Shown piece after piece: positions 29,581-39,223 of a stretch of DNA of 64,000 bases. The notes under the pieces were generated by a model. That model saw only the letters and a list, made by a program, of their open reading frames with translations. It made no database searches and was not told where the DNA came from. Position 1 is the first letter of the stretch, and each line of letters starts with the position of its first letter. The stretch is from Leifsonia xyli subsp. cynodontis DSM 46306 (GTDB taxonomy: Bacteria > Actinomycetota > Actinomycetes > Actinomycetales > Microbacteriaceae): positions 1,674,001-1,738,000 of the forward strand of contig NC_022438.1 of NCBI RefSeq assembly GCF_000470775.1, given 5' to 3'. A program made the position numbers and the translations under genes.

Positions 29581-30464
29581 TGGCGACCACGACATCCCGA
29601 CGGCGCAGAGACCTCTCCGCCGCACGCGGGCTCACCCGCGGTCAGGCCGTGCTGCAGGGGATCGTGCTGACGCTCGGCGCCATCGCTTTCCTGTTCCCCT
29701 TCTACTACATGCTGGTCGGCTCACTGCAGGCGTCGCCGGACACGACGGTCGCGGGCGCCTTCCCCGACCCGTCGAATCTCACGCTGCAGAACTACGCGGC
29801 GATCGACTCCCGGATCAACCTCTGGTCGGGGCTCGCCAACTCGGGCATCTTCACCGGAGGCGTGCTGCTCTGCACGGTCGTGTTCGGCGTCCTGGCCGGC
29901 TACGCCCTGTCCATCCTGCGCTGGCGCGGTCGCGGCGTCATGTTCGCGCTCGCGCTGCTGGTGCAGACGATCCCGTTCCAGCTGCTGATGATCCCGCTCT
30001 ACGTGCTCATCGCGCGCAACTACGGGCTCGCCGACAACTACCTGGGCATGATCCTGCCGTTCGCGATCAACTCGGCGGCGGTGCTCATCTTCCGGCAGTA
30101 CTTCCTCCAACTGCCCCGCGAGCTGTTCGACGCGGCACGGGTGGATGGCGCGGGCAAGTTCACCCTGCTCTGGCGGGTCGCGCTGCCGCTCGTCCGGCCT
30201 GCGCTCGTCACCGTCGTGCTGCTGACGTTCATCGGCCCGTGGAACGAGTTCCTGTGGCCGTTCCTGATCACCAAAGAAGCGAGCATGCAACCGCTGGCCG
30301 TGTCGCTCGCGAACTACATCAGCACGGTGGCCGCTTCCACCAGCAACCCGTACGGCGCCATCCTGGCCGGCGCGGTCGTCCTCGCGGCGCCTGTCGTCGT
30401 GCTGTTCATCGTTTTCCAGCGCTACTTCACCTCGACCGATATCGGCTCGTCCGTCAAGGGCTGA
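29580..30464 (+). CDS. Sugar ABC transporter permease (MalG type)
   Basis: 294 residues with six membrane segments and EAA loop ELFDAARVDGAGKFTLLWRV near 180; the C-terminal RYFTSTDIGSSVKG is typical of MalG-like permeases. The ATG at 29580 overlaps the TGA of the preceding permease. Intact, and pairs with it to form the channel. Confidence 0.9.
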   Translation: MATTTSRRRRDLSAARGLTRGQAVLQGIVLTLGAIAFLFPFYYMLVGSLQASPDTTVAGAFPDPSNLTLQNYAAIDSRINLWSGLANSGIFTGGVLLCTVVFGVLAGYALSILRWRGRGVMFALALLVQTIPFQLLMIPLYVLIARNYGLADNYLGMILPFAINSAAVLIFRQYFLQLPRELFDAARVDGAGKFTLLWRVALPLVRPALVTVVLLTFIGPWNEFLWPFLITKEASMQPLAVSLANYISTVAASTSNPYGAILAGAVVLAAPVVVLFIVFQRYFTSTDIGSSVKG

Positions 30465-30491
30465 GCCACGCCCACACCCAAGGAGACACCC

Positions 30492-31501
30492 GTGGACCCC
30501 GTCGTCCCGCACGCGCTGCGCGAGAGCTATCTCGCCGCGCTCGACCACAGCAACGCCCTCACCGACCGCATCTCGACCGACCAGTTCTCGGCGAGCTACG
30601 AGAGCCGTCCGGACTGGGTCATCGGCCCGTTCGAGCGGGACGAGTCGCTCACTTTCCGCCTCGACGGCCAGTGGGAGGACCCCACCGGCGCCGGCTGGAC
30701 GAGCGAGGCGATCTTCAACCCCACCGTCATCGAACGCGGCGACGAGCTGCACCTGTTCTACGGGCGTCCCCGCGCAAGGAGTCCACCGCGTCCCGGATCG
30801 GTCACGCCGTCCACCGTGACGGCCGGTGGCGGGACGACAGCGCCAATCCGGTGATCTTCCCCACATTCGCGAACGAGACGCTCGGCCGCGAGGACCCGAA
30901 AGTCTACGAGGCCGACGGACGCTACGTGCTCTTCTACAACGCGATCTGGCGCACCGAGACCGGGGCGATCGCATGCGACATCATGTGCGGCGTCTCCGAC
31001 GACCTCGAGACCTGGGAGAAGCGCGGGCTTGTCGTGCCCCACAGGCGTGTCGCAGCTGTGGGCGAAGGGCGCTGTGGTGCCCCGGGACGCCGCCGGCCGC
31101 GCCGTCCGCATCGGTGGTGACTACCTGATGTTCCCCTCCGAGGGCTGCGGCGGCCGGCCGATGGTCGGTCGCTCCTCCGACCTCCTCAGCTGGCAGTTCT
31201 CCGAACAGCCCTACCTCGATCTCTCCGCTCTGTCCGGCTCGCTGTTCGAGGTAGCGTGCGCGGCCGTGGCCGGCGAGGAGCTCCTGCTCGATTTCTTCTG
31301 CGCTGACAAAGACGGCGACTTCGCGGCGGCCCAGGCGCGCTATTCGGTGGCCGCACCGTTCACGCAGCTCGACATCCACCGCGGCGGCTCGCTCGCCTGG
31401 GGCGGGCTGCAGACGCTCGGCGGTCGCTGGTCGTTCGCCCAGGGCTGGGACGCCCCGGCGGGCGAGCGCGAACTCTACTTCTACAAGGAGGTCGCCCGTG
31501 A
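30492..31501 (+). pseudogene. Glycosidase-like protein (five-bladed propeller), frameshifted
   Basis: Starts at the GTG at 30492 after AAGGAGA. DWVIGPFERDESLTF and TSEAIFNPTVIERGDELHLF are in the first frame. The frame breaks near 30770. LGREDPKVYEADGRYVLFYN is in a second frame, and after a break near 31030 VVPRDAAGRAVRIGGDYLMF is back in the first. The NPTVI and REDPKV blocks are typical of GH43/GH130-like propellers. The end is set at the TGA 31499-31501, which overlaps the next start, but reaching it needs a third shift. Confidence 0.7.
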
Positions 31502-32565
31502 CGTTCCCCTACCGTCTGACCCGCGCTGGCGTTGTGATGACGCCCGCGCCCGGCGACCCGCTCGAGGCCGAAGGGGTGCTGAACCCCGCCTCCGGACGCG
31601 GACCGGACGGCGAGCTGTATCTGCTCCCCCGGCTGGTGGCGGCCGGCAATGTCTCGCGGGTGGGGCCCGCCCGTGTGAGCGTCGAAGACGGCGTTCCGAC
31701 CGGGGTCACCCGCGACGGCGTCGTCCTCGAACCCGATCGCGAGTTCGAGCGGGGCCGCAGCAACGCGGGCGTCGAAGACCCGCGGGTGACCGCTCTCCCG
31801 GCGCTCGGGCTCCATGTGATGACGTATGTCACGTACGGTCCGCTCGGACCGCGCACGGCGGTCGCCGTCTCGACGGATCTGCGCACCTGGGAACGGCTCG
31901 GCCCGGTGTCGTATGACTACGACGATGCGCTCGGGGCCGACCTGAACCTGTTCACCAACAAAGACGCCGTGTTCTTCCCCGAACCGGTCGCCGCGCCGGA
32001 CGGCACGCCGAGCGTCGCCGTTCTGCATCGGCCGGTGTGGGACCTCGGCGATATCCGAGCGGGCGAGGGCGCGCATCCGCCCGCAGCCCTGCCCGAGAAG
32101 CGGCCGAGCATCTGGATCGCGTTCATCCCGCTGGAAGCGGTGCTCGCCGACCGGCGCGAGCTCACCCGGTGGCGGCAGAACCGCTTCCTGACCGGCCCGG
32201 AGTTTCCGTTCGAGGATCTGAAGATCGGCGCGGGACCGGCCCCGATCCGCGTGCCGGAGGGCTGGCTGCTGCTCCACCACGGCGTGACCGGACGGCTCGA
32301 GACCGGTGTCGCCCAGCAGCAGAACGTCAACTACGCAGCCGGGGCGATGATCCTCGACGCCGACGAACCCTGGCGGGTCGTCGACCGGACGACCGAACCG
32401 CTGCTGGCGGCCGAGACCGAGGACGAACGCAGCGGTATCGTCCCGAACGTGGTTTTCCCCACCGCGATCGAGCGTGTGGACGGCCGGGACTGGGTGTTCT
32501 ACGGAATGGCCGACTACAAGATCGGCGTCGCCCTGCTGTCCCGCGTCGCCGGGTCGCCGACATGA
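31498..32565 (+). CDS. GH130-like glycosidase/phosphorylase
   Basis: 355 residues, GTG start. A five-bladed propeller protein with FERGRSNAGVEDPRVT near residue 88, KDAVFFPEP near 156, KIGAGPAPIRVPEGWLLLHH near 244 and GIVPNVVFPTA near 317, the signature spacing of GH130 enzymes, many of which phosphorolyse or hydrolyse beta-mannosides. Cytoplasmic. The last gene of the operon and apparently intact, so imported oligosaccharide cleavage could survive even though uptake does not. Confidence 0.8.
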   Translation: MTFPYRLTRAGVVMTPAPGDPLEAEGVLNPASGRGPDGELYLLPRLVAAGNVSRVGPARVSVEDGVPTGVTRDGVVLEPDREFERGRSNAGVEDPRVTALPALGLHVMTYVTYGPLGPRTAVAVSTDLRTWERLGPVSYDYDDALGADLNLFTNKDAVFFPEPVAAPDGTPSVAVLHRPVWDLGDIRAGEGAHPPAALPEKRPSIWIAFIPLEAVLADRRELTRWRQNRFLTGPEFPFEDLKIGAGPAPIRVPEGWLLLHHGVTGRLETGVAQQQNVNYAAGAMILDADEPWRVVDRTTEPLLAAETEDERSGIVPNVVFPTAIERVDGRDWVFYGMADYKIGVALLSRVAGSPT

Positions 32566-32619
32566 CACAGACGGTGAAGCCGCACCGTCCGCGGAGACGG
32601 TGCGAGAGAGCGCGGCGTC

Positions 32620-33639
32620 TCAGCCGGTCACCGCGATGACCTCGCCGGTCGCCGCCGAGAGCCGGGCGGCCGCCGCCACCTGGAGGGTGCGCACACCGAC
32701 CGCGCCGTCCGGCCGGGCGGCGCGTCCACTGCGCACAGCGTCCAGGAACTCCGCGAGCATCGCCGCGTCCAGGTCGTCGCCGGTGGGCTCCCACACCGCC
32801 CCGGCCTCCGTCTGCCCGCCGACATGCTGCGCGAACGGGGCGATGGTCACAGAGCCGCGCGTCCCGGTCACTTGCAGCGTCAGGCCGCCCCAGACCGCGG
32901 CCGAGTCAGGGACGCTCCACGAGCAGTCCACCGATGCGATCACACCGCCCGGATAGGTGGCCGTCACCAGTCCGCCGGTCTCGACCGCGGCCTCGGGGTG
33001 CAGGATGCGGTTCGAGACCGCATGCACACTCTCCGGCAGCGCGCCGAGCAGTTCGTCCAGAAGGTCGACGCAGTGTACGACATGGTCGATCAGCGCGCCG
33101 CCTCCGGCCAGCGCCGGGTCGGTGAACCACGCCCGGTCGGCCGGCAGCTTCCCGTTGTTGGTCCCTGTGACCGCCTGGACGCTCCCCAGCTGCCCCGAAC
33201 GCACCCGGGCCAGCAGATCGGTGAACGCCGGCGCGAACCGAAACGGGTACGCGGTCATGAGCGTCACCTCCGCCGCGGCCGCCGCCGCGACCATGGCGCG
33301 CGCGTCGTCCACCGTCGTCGCGAGCGGCTTCTCGCACAGGATGTGCGCGCCGGTGGCGGCGGCGAGCTCCACGAGCTCGCGGTGCCGTGCGTTCTCCGCG
33401 GTCACGATCACGGCGTCCGGGGCCCAAGCGAGCGCTTCCTCGTAGGTCTCGACATAAGGGACCCCGAGCGCCCCGGCCAGCTCGGCCCCGCGCGGGGCCG
33501 CGTCCGGCGCGGAAGCGCCGTCGGGGTCCGCCGCGATGAGCTCGATGTCGGGCCGAGCGCTCAGGATGCGGCAATAGCCGATCGCGTGCGTGTGCGCGAA
33601 CGACAGCACCGCGACTTTCAGGGACCGTTTCCCGATCAT
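32620..33639 (-). CDS. Gfo/Idh/MocA-family oxidoreductase
   Basis: 339 residues from the ATG at 33639, which has GAGGGAGAG just upstream; an ATG at 33657 is possible. The Rossmann domain reads LKVAVLSFAHTH…, lacking the classic GxGxxG glycines, followed by the catalytic-lysine motif ILCEKPLAT near 100 and the GGGALIDHVVHCVDLL segment near 175. Members oxidise or isomerise sugars and inositols with NAD(P). It follows another oxidoreductase with almost no gap, suggesting paired redox steps on the imported sugar. Confidence 0.88.
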   Translation of the reverse strand: MIGKRSLKVAVLSFAHTHAIGYCRILSARPDIELIAADPDGASAPDAAPRGAELAGALGVPYVETYEEALAWAPDAVIVTAENARHRELVELAAATGAHILCEKPLATTVDDARAMVAAAAAAEVTLMTAYPFRFAPAFTDLLARVRSGQLGSVQAVTGTNNGKLPADRAWFTDPALAGGGALIDHVVHCVDLLDELLGALPESVHAVSNRILHPEAAVETGGLVTATYPGGVIASVDCSWSVPDSAAVWGGLTLQVTGTRGSVTIAPFAQHVGGQTEAGAVWEPTGDDLDAAMLAEFLDAVRSGRAARPDGAVGVRTLQVAAAARLSAATGEVIAVTG

Positions 33640-33656
33640 GCTCTCTCCCTCGTCCA

Positions 33657-34664
33657 TCAGCGCACCGCCTCCGCGACCGCGAACTCCGCCGCGTCCACGG
33701 GAGCGCCCGTCCGCAGCGACTGCATCGCCGCTTCCGCGATCGCCAGCGCCCGCACTCCGTCCTCGGGCGTCACCCGCGCTTGGCCGCCGGAGGCGATCGC
33801 GGCGAGGTAGCCGCGCAGTTGGGCGGTGTACGGGCTCTCTGCGTGCGCCGGCGGCGGCAGGTAGCCGTCCGCATCGCGGGCGTAGGGGATGTCGACCCGG
33901 CTGGGCGCGTCGGCCTGCGAGTCGATCGCGAGCGTCCCGGTCGAACCGGCCACATCCGCACTCGTGCGGAACGCCTGCCCGCTCGCCCCCCAGGTGCCCT
34001 GCACATGGCTGATCGCGCCGTTCGCGTGTGTCAGCACCACCTGGGCCGTGACCGCGTGCGGTTCCGTCCCATCCCGGCTCGCCGCGCTCCGCACCGCGTA
34101 GACGCGCGTGATATCGCCCGCGAGCCACAGCGCCTGGTCGAAGTCGTGGATCATCTGGTCGAGCACGATCCCGCCGCCCGCGGCCTCGTCGTGGAACCAC
34201 GATCCGGCCCGGGGCGCCTCGCCGCTGCGGACGAAGCGCAGGACGGCCGGCTCCCCGATCCGCCCGGCTCGCACTTGCCGGTGCAGTTCCGCGTACTCCG
34301 GGAAGTACCGCACGACGTGCGCCGGGAAGAGCCGGACGCCGGCCTCCCGGGCCGCCGCCACAACCATGAGCGCCTCCGCGGCCGTCCCGGCGAGCGGCTT
34401 CTCGCAGATGACGTGCTTGCCCGCGGCGATCGCCGCGAGGGCCAGCGGTCCATGGCTGCTGGTCGGAGTGACGATATCGACGATGTCGCAGGCGGCGAGC
34501 AGCGCGTCCCTGCTCTCGGCCACGGCGAAACCGTACGCTTCGGCGAGCGCCTCCGCGCCGTCGAGAGAGTGGACTGTCACGCTGGCTCCGAGCGCGCGCC
34601 AGCCATTGGCGTGTACGCGCGAGATGCCGCCGGCCCCGAGGAGGCCGACTCGAAGGGGGTTCAC
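33657..34664 (-). CDS. Gfo/Idh/MocA-family oxidoreductase
   Basis: 335 residues from the GTG at 34664 (AAAGG upstream). NAD-binding LRVGLLGAGGISRVHANGW at the N-terminus, catalytic HVICEKPLAGTAAEA near 94, and GGGIVLDQMIHDFDQALWL near 165 with the conserved D and H. Intact. Its stop overlaps the upstream possible start of the next oxidoreductase. The substrate is unknown. Confidence 0.9.
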   Translation of the reverse strand: MNPLRVGLLGAGGISRVHANGWRALGASVTVHSLDGAEALAEAYGFAVAESRDALLAACDIVDIVTPTSSHGPLALAAIAAGKHVICEKPLAGTAAEALMVVAAAREAGVRLFPAHVVRYFPEYAELHRQVRAGRIGEPAVLRFVRSGEAPRAGSWFHDEAAGGGIVLDQMIHDFDQALWLAGDITRVYAVRSAASRDGTEPHAVTAQVVLTHANGAISHVQGTWGASGQAFRTSADVAGSTGTLAIDSQADAPSRVDIPYARDADGYLPPPAHAESPYTAQLRGYLAAIASGGQARVTPEDGVRALAIAEAAMQSLRTGAPVDAAEFAVAEAVR

Positions 34665-34687
34665 GTCAAAAAGCCTTTCGTAGGTTG

Positions 34688-35515
34688 TCACTTCATGCCG
34701 GAGAACGCGATGCCGTCGATGACACGCCGCTGCATGAAGAGGAAGAGGAGGAGCACGGGAGCCATCGCGAGCAGACTCGCCGCGAGGAGCAGCGGGTAGT
34801 CGGGGATGGAGCGCTGGCTGGTCAGGGTGGCGATCCCGGGCGCGAGCGGCATCTGCGTGGAGTCGGTGGCGACGATGAGCGGCCACAGCAGGTCGTTCCA
34901 CGAGGCGAGCACCGTGATGATCGCGAGAGCGGAGAGGCCCGGCTTCGCGAGCGGGAGCATGACTTTCCAGAACACCTGGAAGTGGTTCGCCCCGTCCAGC
35001 CGCGCCGCCTCGGACAGCTCGTCCGGCAGGCCCAGGAAGAACTGCCGCATCAGGAAAGTGCCGAACGCGCTGAAGATGCCGGGAGCTGCGATGCCGGCGA
35101 TGGTGTTCAGCCAGCCGAGGCCCTGCACGATCTGGTACTGGGGCAGCAGGTAGACCTGCGGCGGCACCATCAGGATGGCTAGCACCAGCGCGAAGATGGT
35201 CCGTTTGAGGGGGAAGTCCATCCGCGCGAAGGCGTAGCCCGCCATTGAGCACAGGAGGAGCTGCCCGACCGTGCGGATCACCGTCACTGCGGTGGAGACC
35301 CACAGCTGGTCGAGGAAAGGGAGCTGGCCGAACACCTTCGCGAAGTTCTCCACGTGCAGCGTGCCCGGCCAGAAGGTCGGCGGCACGCTCGTCACCTGGG
35401 CGTTGGTCGCCAGCGACATGACGATCTGCCACACGAACGGGAAGACCATCAGCAGCGAGGCGACGATCAGCACGAGGTGCGTCACCCGGTTGACCAGGCG
35501 CGAGATTCTATACAT
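34688..35515 (-). CDS. Sugar ABC transporter permease (MalG type)
   Basis: 275 residues with six membrane segments and EAA loop ELSEAARLDGANHFQVFWKV near 165; the C-terminal QRRVIDGIAFSGMK is typical. Intact, but the partner MalF-type permease survives only as the last ~18 codons of the fused ORF directly upstream, and no binding protein gene remains here, so it is likely non-functional unless it pairs with another system. Confidence 0.9.
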   Translation of the reverse strand: MYRISRLVNRVTHLVLIVASLLMVFPFVWQIVMSLATNAQVTSVPPTFWPGTLHVENFAKVFGQLPFLDQLWVSTAVTVIRTVGQLLLCSMAGYAFARMDFPLKRTIFALVLAILMVPPQVYLLPQYQIVQGLGWLNTIAGIAAPGIFSAFGTFLMRQFFLGLPDELSEAARLDGANHFQVFWKVMLPLAKPGLSALAIITVLASWNDLLWPLIVATDSTQMPLAPGIATLTSQRSIPDYPLLLAASLLAMAPVLLLFLFMQRRVIDGIAFSGMK

Positions 35516-35762
35516 AGTTCACCCACCTCTTCTGCATCCGGAACTGAAGGATCGTGAACGCGGCGACCGCGGCGATGAGCTCGCGATGGCCGGAGACGAT
35601 CAGCGGCGAGCCGAACCGCTCCGCGGCCCGCTCGCGGGCGGTCTCGCTCGGGTCGGCGACGGCGACGATCGCGCCGTCTCCCAATTCGACCGCGTGCAGC
35701 GCGATCCCCGACCGGGCTCCCGCGCCGATCACCGCAAGGCGCAGTGGTCGTCTCCGTGTCAT
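35508..35762 (-). pseudogene. Deletion fusion: oxidoreductase N-terminus to permease C-terminus
   Basis: 84-codon ORF. Residues 1 to about 65 (RLAVIGAGARSGIALHAVEL …GHRELIAA) are the start of a Gfo/Idh/MocA oxidoreductase with its GxGxxS nucleotide motif. The remainder (FTILQFRMQKRWVNYV) is the typical last membrane segment and tail of a MalF-type permease. The junction near 35560 keeps the frame. The missing DNA would have held most of the oxidoreductase, most of the permease and probably the binding protein. The stop overlaps the next permease start, as expected of a native permease pair. Confidence 0.8.
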
Positions 35763-37015
35763 GACGCCATCCCTTCGTGCGTGCTGTGGCGGCCCGTTCC
35801 GGAACCGTCGTGCGCCTCTCCCGCGACCGGGCGGCTCAGCCGGGTCGCGAGCAGGGGCGAGCCCGCCACATCGATCTCCGGCTCCGGCAGCCCGCGGGTC
35901 GGGAAGAGCCGTTGCATCGTCTCGGCGGCCGCCAGCACAAGGGCCCCCAGCACGACCGACTCGGCGCCCAGCTCCGATTGGACGATCGACGGACGGATGG
36001 GCAGGCTGATCTCCCGCATCACCGCCGCTCTCAACGGCCCGAGCAGCGTCTCACCGGCGCGCGACAGACCGCCGCCGACCACGACCACATCCGGATCGAC
36101 CGCCATCGTGACCGTCGCGACACCGGCGGCGAGGCCGCCGACGAAGCGCTCGATCTCCTCCCGCGCCCGCTGGTCCCCGCCGGCCGCGAGCCGGAAGACC
36201 TCTTCGGCTGTCGCCGCCGTCTCCCAGCGGAGCTGGCCGGACTCGTCCACCTGCATCGAGAAGACGATCTCGCCGATCTCGCCCGCCGCGCTGTGCCGGC
36301 CGCGGCGCAGCTTGCCGTCGATGATGAGCCCCATCGAAATCCGGTGCCCGGCGAAGAAATAGGCGACATCGTCCACGAGCCGCGCCGCGCCCATCCGGTG
36401 CTCGGCCAGGGCCGCGAGCCGCATGTCGTTCTCGATAGCGACAGAGCAGCCGAACTCGTCGCGCAGGTGCCCGGCGATGTCCACGCCCTCCCAATCGGGA
36501 AAGTTCCGGGAGACGACGAGCCGGCCGTCCGTACCGACCATCCCGGAGACCGCCACCGCCATCCCGGAGCGCTGCTGCAGTCGTCGGAGGTCGAGTCCCG
36601 CGGCGGCGAAGCAGTCCCGCACGGCGTCTTTCACCCCGGCGAGCCGGTCCGCTCCCCCGAACGTGCCGTCCACGTCGCGCTCGTGCCAGCCGACCACCCG
36701 GCCGTCGAGCTCCGCCACGACGACGCGGACGCGGTGGATTCCGACATCGACACCGACCAGATAGCCCGCGTCGGCCACGAACTCGAAGATCCGGGCCGGC
36801 CGGCCCGCACCGCGTCCGCCCGGGGTGTGCTCATCGACCATCCCGATCAGCCCCTCCTCCCGGAGGAACGGCAGCACCGTCTCCACCGTGGGGCGGGAGA
36901 GCCCGGTGCGCTCGGCCAGCCGGGCGACCGTGGCCCGCCCTCCGTCCCGCAGGGCGACCGCGACGCGCGCCACACTGGCGTTCATCTGTCGCGCCTCGCT
37001 CGCACCGGACACCAT
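35759..37015 (-). CDS. ROK-family transcriptional regulator
   Basis: 418 residues: an N-terminal winged helix-turn-helix (ATVARLAERTGLSRPTVETV near 28-47) and a ROK sugar-kinase-like domain with GVDVGIHRVRVVV near 88 and the GEIGEIVF segment near 240. The Cys-rich zinc site that normally follows (CxCGxxGC) is absent, replaced by MQVDESGQLRWETA. It heads the minus-strand sugar locus, overlaps the fused ORF by 4 bp, and probably represses it. Confidence 0.88.
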   Translation of the reverse strand: MVSGASEARQMNASVARVAVALRDGGRATVARLAERTGLSRPTVETVLPFLREEGLIGMVDEHTPGGRGAGRPARIFEFVADAGYLVGVDVGIHRVRVVVAELDGRVVGWHERDVDGTFGGADRLAGVKDAVRDCFAAAGLDLRRLQQRSGMAVAVSGMVGTDGRLVVSRNFPDWEGVDIAGHLRDEFGCSVAIENDMRLAALAEHRMGAARLVDDVAYFFAGHRISMGLIIDGKLRRGRHSAAGEIGEIVFSMQVDESGQLRWETAATAEEVFRLAAGGDQRAREEIERFVGGLAAGVATVTMAVDPDVVVVGGGLSRAGETLLGPLRAAVMREISLPIRPSIVQSELGAESVVLGALVLAAAETMQRLFPTRGLPEPEIDVAGSPLLATRLSRPVAGEAHDGSGTGRHSTHEGMAS

Positions 37016-37245
37016 CGGGACCTCATTCTGTCCTTTACAAAGAAAAAGACTTCTCTAATGGGCTGGGCACAGTAGAGCACGGAAGGAAGACAACGGTCAA
37101 GTATGTGTGCATTACAAGCAAGACCACTTGCGTAGTAGACGAGAGAGAGTCCGGCCCGGCCGTCGCGGCGCGTGTCGCCCTTGTCCCCGCCCTACGCTCG
37201 GCGCAAGAGGTGCGCCAAGGCGGACCGACGAGAAAGGTGCGCTCC

Positions 37246-38367
37246 ATGCGATTCATCCGGCCCCCGGCCCGCCCGGCGCCGAGCACCCCCGCGCCCGCCG
37301 ATGCGGTCTCCCGCGACGACGCGCCACTCATCAAGCGCAGTCCGCTCCTGTTCGGCTACTTGCTCACCCTCGGCGTACTCGGCGCCGTGGTCACCGGCGC
37401 GATGCTCTACGGCCTGCGCTCGATCATCTTCTCCGTGTTCCTCGCGATGTTCGCGACCGTCGGCCTCGATCCGCTGGTCCGATGGTTCCAGCGGCGAGGG
37501 ATGAAGCGGGCGTGGGCGATCGTGACGGTCATCCTGCTGATCGTCGCCGTCCTGGTCGCGATCGTCTGGGTGGTCGTCCCACTCATCGTCGAGCAAATCG
37601 GCTTCCTCAGCACGGTCGTCCCGCACGAGATCGCGAGGCTGCGCTCAGAAGCGCTGGTTCGACAGTGCGAACGCCACGAGCAACGGTGTCCTCGGCCAGA
37701 CGCTCAGCTGGATCGCAGACCAGGCGAAGAACCCGCAGACTTGGGCCAGCGTCGGCAGCGGTCTCCTCGGGCTGGGACTTTCGGTGCTGAACGCCTTCGC
37801 CACCGGCTTCTTCATCACCATCCTGACGATCTACTTCATCGCCTCCTACGACACGACCAAGCAGTCGCTGTACCGTCTGATCAGCCACTCCCACCGGGAA
37901 CAGTTCGAGAGCTACGCCGAGCGCATCCTGAAGAACTTCGACAAGTACCTGAGCGGGATGGTCGCCCTCGCCTTCTTCAACGCCGTCTACAGCCTCCTCC
38001 TGCTTCTCGCCACGGGCGTCCCCGGCGCTTTCCTCATCGCCCTGGCCGCCTTCTTCATCACTCTCATCCCGCTCATCGGAACAGTACTGACCACCATCGC
38101 CATGTCGGCGCTGGCCTTCATCCACTCCCCGGTCAGCGGCATCGTCGTTCTGGTGCTGATGCTGATCTACATGCAGCTTGAGGCATACATCATGACGCCC
38201 CGGTGATGGGCAAGGCCGTGCAGGTCCCGGGTTCCATCGTGCTCATCTCGGCCCTCGCCGGCTCGACGCTGTTCGGCCTGCCCGGAGCGCTCGTCGCCAT
38301 CCCGACCTCGGCGGGCGTCATCCTCATCATCAAAGAGGTCGTCATGCCGAGGAAAGAACGGACCTAG
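37246..38367 (+). pseudogene. AI-2E-family transporter, two frameshifts
   Basis: Starts at the ATG at 37246 (GAGAAAGG upstream). Hydrophobic segments LLFGYLLTLGVLGAVV and FATVGLDPLVRWFQRRG fit AI-2E/PerM-type exporters. The frame shifts near 37645 (before KRWFDSANATSNGVLGQTL) and again at about 38202, where MTPR runs into TGA. A one-base insertion there would restore VMGKAVQVPGSIVLISALAG and the end at 38367. The original protein would have been about 373 residues. Confidence 0.82.
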
Positions 38368-38488
38368 AAACGGCGGACGAAGTCCCGAGCGGCTGTCAGG
38401 ACGTCGCGAGGCCGGGAAAAGCCGCGACGCCGCCCAAGCAGACATTCCTCGTTCGCTCGACGGAGCGCATCTCCATCCGCCGGTTGAT

Positions 38489-39130
38489 GTGAGCTGTCTT
38501 CGATCGCTCTACGCTCGTCGGTATGAACTCGCACATCGCTCGCTCGCAGCGTTGGCCATCGGCGGCGGCGCCATCGTCCTCCTCTCCGGCTGCGGATCGC
38601 CCGATCTCAACGACTCCCTGAAGGAGCGGGGGAACGGCCACACTCTTCAGCGATCATTCAGCACCGGGGAAGCCGGCGCGAAAGCCGCAGCCGAGACCGG
38701 CAAAGGGACTCCGAGCTGGGTTCCAGCCGGGGCCAAAGACATCTTCCTGGCGATGCGGACCACCGGCGACGAGCGGATCATGACGATGGCGGCCACCGCC
38801 GCGATGCTCCCGGCAGGCTCCTGCCAGGACTGGCATGCGACGCAGAGGCCCGCCCGCCCGGAGGCCACCGTCCAGAGCAGCGACGAAAACAGCGACGAGC
38901 AGAAGCTGACCTGGCGGAACGCACCGACCATCAAGGCCGACTGGTGGCCCACCACCGAGCCCGCTTTCACGAAGCTCTGCGATTCCGTGTGGTGGGTGGG
39001 AGAACAGGATGGGAAGCTGTTCGCGTTCTCGCCCGAACTCACGAAGGTCACCATCGAAACACAGCCCGAGACGTACACACGCGACCACAGGGACGACTCT
39101 CGGCCCACGGATGAGGCACACGCCGAATGA
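38489..39130 (+). CDS. Putative lipoprotein
   Basis: About 213 residues from a GTG at 38489; the true start may be later. A hydrophobic segment LAALAIGGGAIVLLSGC ends in a lipobox (LLSGC), so the mature protein would be lipid-anchored outside the membrane. The body has paired Cys residues (AGSCQDW and KLCDSVWW) and a Trp-rich centre. No family was recognised. Confidence 0.6.
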   Translation: MSCLRSLYARRYELAHRSLAALAIGGGAIVLLSGCGSPDLNDSLKERGNGHTLQRSFSTGEAGAKAAAETGKGTPSWVPAGAKDIFLAMRTTGDERIMTMAATAAMLPAGSCQDWHATQRPARPEATVQSSDENSDEQKLTWRNAPTIKADWWPTTEPAFTKLCDSVWWVGEQDGKLFAFSPELTKVTIETQPETYTRDHRDDSRPTDEAHAE

Positions 39131-39223
39131 GCGAACGCGCCGCCACACGAAGGCGTCGCATCCGCGATTCGACCGGGTCGCCCCTCTGGTCACGCCTCGG
39201 GCCGGTGTGTATGGTGCGGTTCC

